Assembly (NCBI GenBank): GCA_029204225.1 | Contig: CM055113.1 | Coordinates: 14,783,471 to 14,847,470, forward strand | Length of the DNA stretch: 64,000 nucleotides | Source of the DNA: Diphasiastrum complanatum | Lineage: Eukaryota > Streptophyta > Lycopodiopsida > Lycopodiales > Lycopodiaceae | Reading direction: 5' to 3' | Shown here: piece after piece, positions 60,678-64,000 of the stretch | How positions within the stretch are numbered: the first letter of the stretch is position 1 | How the letters are laid out: every line of letters begins with the position of its first letter | The notes under the pieces: model-generated | The model's database searches: none | What the model was told of the DNA's origin: nothing | Seen by the model: only the letters and a program-made list of their open reading frames with translations | Program-made: the position numbers and the translations under genes

Positions 60678-63303
60678 TCAAAAACTAAAAGAGAAGTCCA
60701 TATTTTCTTTAACAGGTTGTATTTCATCAACTGCAAGCTCATTATCACTGACAGCTCTTTTGAGGGCAGATGCAAGTCGAGACTCTCTGCTTTCAGATTG
60801 TTCCTTTATTACTGCATCATCAACTCCATCTTCACTAGAAATGTCTCTGGGATGAACTCTACAATGATTATTTCCTTCTCTACTCTGTTTTGGAGTCAAC
60901 CCCCAGGGCATGGACTCAATTTTTTGGGGCTGAGATCGATTGAAACTAAAAGAATGATTAATATTGCCATTGGCATCTGTTTGGTGATCCTGATTTGAAA
61001 GTCTTGAGCTTGTGCTACCATCAGGTGAATGATATACATTGGAACGCGTTGGGCTAGAGTTGCCATCTGACTGATAATGCCATTCAGATTGCTTTGGGCT
61101 GGAACTGCTAATTGATGCATGATGTTGGTGCCGATCCAACTTCCTTGGACTTGAATTTCGTGATGTAGGGTTAGAACGCCCATCCCTCGAACCAACAGGT
61201 GCAGGCTCATCTGTTACCCCAGTCCTAGAACTGGCATTCACTTCTAACTTCCATCCTTGCCCGTCAAAAGCACCATCCCAGATCATGAGATGGAATTGAA
61301 TAGGTTGCTGAGCTTGTCGGTGTGCAGAGAGTTTTTCACTTATAGATATAGTATCAAAGCACCTGATTGACCCTGATGAATTTACCATCCAAGGAGTGAC
61401 TTTCTCTCCAGCTACACGAGAGATAACAAGAAGCTTTTGAGCTGAACATGCTCCTTCATAAAACTTCTTTAAACCAGCACGGTCTGCTGCTGTTCCATGA
61501 TCTACTGAAGAAACATAGCAAAAGCCCTGCCAACACAATAGCTTGTTTTAGCTCCTCATTTTAATGATAGGAAATGTACACCACATCACTATAGAATTCG
61601 AGAAGACAATCAGTACTATATCTCATTATGAGATTGGCAAGTATTCAAGTTGGAATTGTAATATTAGCAATGTCATTAGGCAATATGCTCAGAACAAAAT
61701 ACATATTAGACTTAAATGAGTCCAAATATCCATATCAAACCATCAACATGAACAGGACAAGGAGTACTACTTATCAGCATCAGTTGTTGAATGAATGAAG
61801 AAAAATAAAAAACACAGCCTACCAAAGCTTTAGAAACGGTGAACTCCTTAGCTCCAAACTTTTCACTGACTATCGTATATGATATGATGTGCAACTTCTG
61901 TTAGCGAAATTTCAGAAGATTTCATGGCTTTTGGAGATTACAGAAACCTAATTCTAGATTCCTAAAGTTCTGGCTATTTTACCTCCTCAGTCCTGCTAAT
62001 GCCAACACCTAGTCGTGTCTCACCCACAGTTGGCTTCAGATTGACGGATAGCTCAGCCGCAGCAGGGGCAAACCAGAGTCTTATTGCCCTAACGATGTGA
62101 ATATCAGTTCCCTGCCAATCTTGTATGGTGTACTTGCCTACATTCACCACACTCGGAAGGTCTTCCTTTGAGCTTGAACCAAAATAACTTGAGCCTGATC
62201 CCTGCGTAACAAAGAATATATGAGAGTCGATTTTCAACCAGACATACCAACTGCTGTTACATCAACATACATGTATTGCTAAATGTGATTTGAAAAGGCT
62301 TAGAAAACAAGCACGGTATTTGTGGTGGTTCAATGGAAGGACCTGCAGTAGTATCGGTTCGATTTGAATGTTAACAAAGGTGATGGGAACTCCAGAAGTC
62401 TGTGCAGACGAAAGCCAGGCCATTGCCCTCGCCGACGTCTCTTCCATATCGTAAAATTCTGGAAAAGCACGATTTGGTTGGAAGGGCATCAATAGCAGGG
62501 AAAATATCATGCCAGAGTTCGGACAGGGAAGAAAGGACTGCATCTTTTGCTGCCAAGTGTACGGTACAAGGCAATCCTTCAATTGAGCATTAGCCACGCG
62601 TGATCTCCTTACCTCCTCAAGAACCTTGCGAGTTTCATCTGCCGCCCATATCTCAACAATAGCAAGTCAAGAAACTAGTACGAACTTAATAAATTAACAA
62701 ATCAGAGATCGAGAACAATGAAGCAGTATAGCTTAGAATTCCGCAGGACTGCAATCGGCACACGTAAAAATGAAATACAAAGACAAGAACAAGGTCAACG
62801 ACAAAATCCCACTCTCACAATAAAGTGCAAAAGCATTGAGGCATTTCTGATAGCTCATGCTGCGGAAAGCTCATTTAACCTTGAAAGCCATGGCTCTTAC
62901 TTTGCAAAGAGATGCACTCTTCTTCTGACCCATCCATAAGTACGATTATATGGCTTTTATCATTGGCATCAGCTAAGGAGTAGTGTTTCTTCCGCATAAC
63001 TGATTCCTCAGCCACCACACAGGCATGCACTTCTACAATTATGGCTTCTTTGTCTTGTCGTCGTCCTCGCCTCGCCTTCACGATTACTCTTGCGCCAACA
63101 TTGTAGATCTCGCGAAGTTCACTTTGAAGACCTGCCTTGCCCCCTGGGAAAGGGGCATTCACTAATATCACAACATTGCTTACCACCCTCAGCTGCTCCA
63201 GAACATCTCCTGGAAGTAGTTTATCCTTGCTCCACCACTCCAAACCGCCAGCACCCGTCACAGATTTCACTGCCACAACCTGCCTCAGTCCGAGACCTTT
63301 CAT
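60678..63303 (-). CDS. Conserved plant protein of unknown function with PDZ-like segment, four exons
   Basis: Exons 63303-62880, 62638-62343, 62201-61983 and 61526-60678 join in phase through GT-AG introns into 595 codons plus stop with no lesion. The start MKGLGLRQVVAVKSVTGAGG is chosen because the conserved text begins there; an upstream in-frame ATG lies at 63342. Exon 1: LLPGDVLEQLRVVSNVVILV, NAPFPGGKAGLQSEL, IVKARRGRRQ. Exon 2: LEEVRRSRVANAQL, SLLLMPFQPNRAFPEF, MEETSARAMAWLSSAQ. Exon 3: SVVNVGKYTIQDWQGTDIH, RAIRLWFAPAA, RLGVGISRTEE. Exon 4 completes the PDZ-like GFCYVSSVDHGTAADRAGL and ends in a long Ser/Asn/Gln-rich disordered tail. I recognise the block pattern as a plant-wide family without an assigned function. 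It is intact and ordinary in codon use. Confidence 0.88.
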
Positions 63304-64000
63304 TTTGTGTTCTTGACCCTTACCTGCCAGTGTTGCGCACAAAAAAACTGTCTATCAATTGGAAGAAATAGAGCAATCAAAAGCCATGAACCACTCCATG
63401 ACCTTTCAATTCATTCGTCACTCTTCGTGAGTTGGATCTCATATTTCTTCAACTGCCGTTAATGGTAGTAGTTACGATTTCATCTCTTCTATATTAAGGA
63501 CAAGCTGGTTTGAATTGCTCTTGGTGCTGATGACGAATCAGCTTGAACATGAGCTCCACCATCCGATGCAAAGATATCAGCCTAAAGACACAACTGGATC
63601 GCAACCCTTGCCAACATACTAACGAGCTAGTTGAGTATCCGTGCCCGTAGTCAAGCCAGTTCGGAAGAAGGCAGAGCCGACGAACATAGATCCTTGTGAA
63701 GCACTACGAGAGTTCTCTTGAGTGTGAACCAATCAAGCCTACAAATACTCAGATCCTATAGGTCATCGTTTATGCAAACACGATCTAGGCATGGATAGAA
63801 GACAGGACCTGGAAAGATCACAAACACTCAACCGTGCAGCAAATTTTCACAGTAGGCAACAAGAATATTCCACGAGCTAAACGCATAAAGTGAAGATTTA
63901 TCTCACATCAGATAAAGCTCCCCTCATTTCTAAATTCTCAACCATTATTCTTTCAATCCAATTCATTTAAGACTAAGCTGGACAGCTCAAACATCCAGAT
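63304..64000. other. Upstream region of the conserved gene
   Basis: Presumed 5' UTR and promoter side of the minus-strand conserved gene. I see no further coding sequence or clear core promoter element. Confidence 0.5.

Overview
The window looks like nuclear DNA of a land plant with a large, transposon-rich genome, probably a non-seed plant such as a fern or lycophyte. The lineage is an inference: the genes have plant-type GT-AG introns, a DnaJ/DUF3444-type plant gene and a conserved plant gene are present, one intron exceeds 6 kb and is full of retrotransposon debris, and (TC)n/(GA)n microsatellites of 68-152 bp recur. Only three protein genes look intact.

Layout. 0.6-10.0 kb: a minus-strand ZGRF1-like gene (DUF2439 domain plus GRF zinc finger) reconstructed from seven exons; its 6.46 kb third intron holds a (TC)n tract and a truncated LINE. 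10.2-14.7 kb: two more copies of the same LINE family separated by (TC)n, then a decayed Ty3/gypsy pol. 18.9-20.3 kb: a minus-strand DUF3444 (DnaJ-family C-terminal) pseudogene with three in-frame stops but no frameshift. 20.3-26.1 kb: short tandem repeats, a rearranged segmental duplication and a minisatellite. 26.2-28.9 kb: a Gag zinc-knuckle fragment and a decayed spliced gene or gene cluster with a PIF1-type helicase end and a GIY-YIG nuclease. 29-43 kb: nested L1-type LINE, Copia and Ty3 fragments, one clear Copia LTR with its polypurine tract, and a large LTR-like unit with repeated CACACGTGTG palindromes. 43-50 kb: old non-coding repeats.

50.6-59.7 kb is the most unusual part. Four genes, arranged plus, minus, plus, minus, look like one multi-gene mobile element: (1) a spliced DDE/RNase H-like transposase candidate of a family I cannot name, (2) an intact two-exon gene for a 369-residue acidic protein with a CxxC...C cluster, (3) a histone H3-like, CENH3-leaning domain followed by a Ulp1/C48 SUMO-protease-like domain, (4) a spliced gene of unknown function. 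A divergent promoter between genes 2 and 3 carries two repeated palindromic motifs. I do not know of a described element that joins a histone H3 fold to a Ulp1 protease.

60.7-63.3 kb: an intact four-exon minus-strand gene for a 595-residue conserved plant protein with a PDZ-like segment.

A recurring theme is decay by premature stops with the reading frame kept. Most of these stops are one C-to-T (or G-to-A) change from Gln, Arg or Trp, as expected from deamination of methylated cytosine in silenced elements. The same codons could in principle be restored by U-to-C editing, which is known from fern and hornwort organelles but not expected here.
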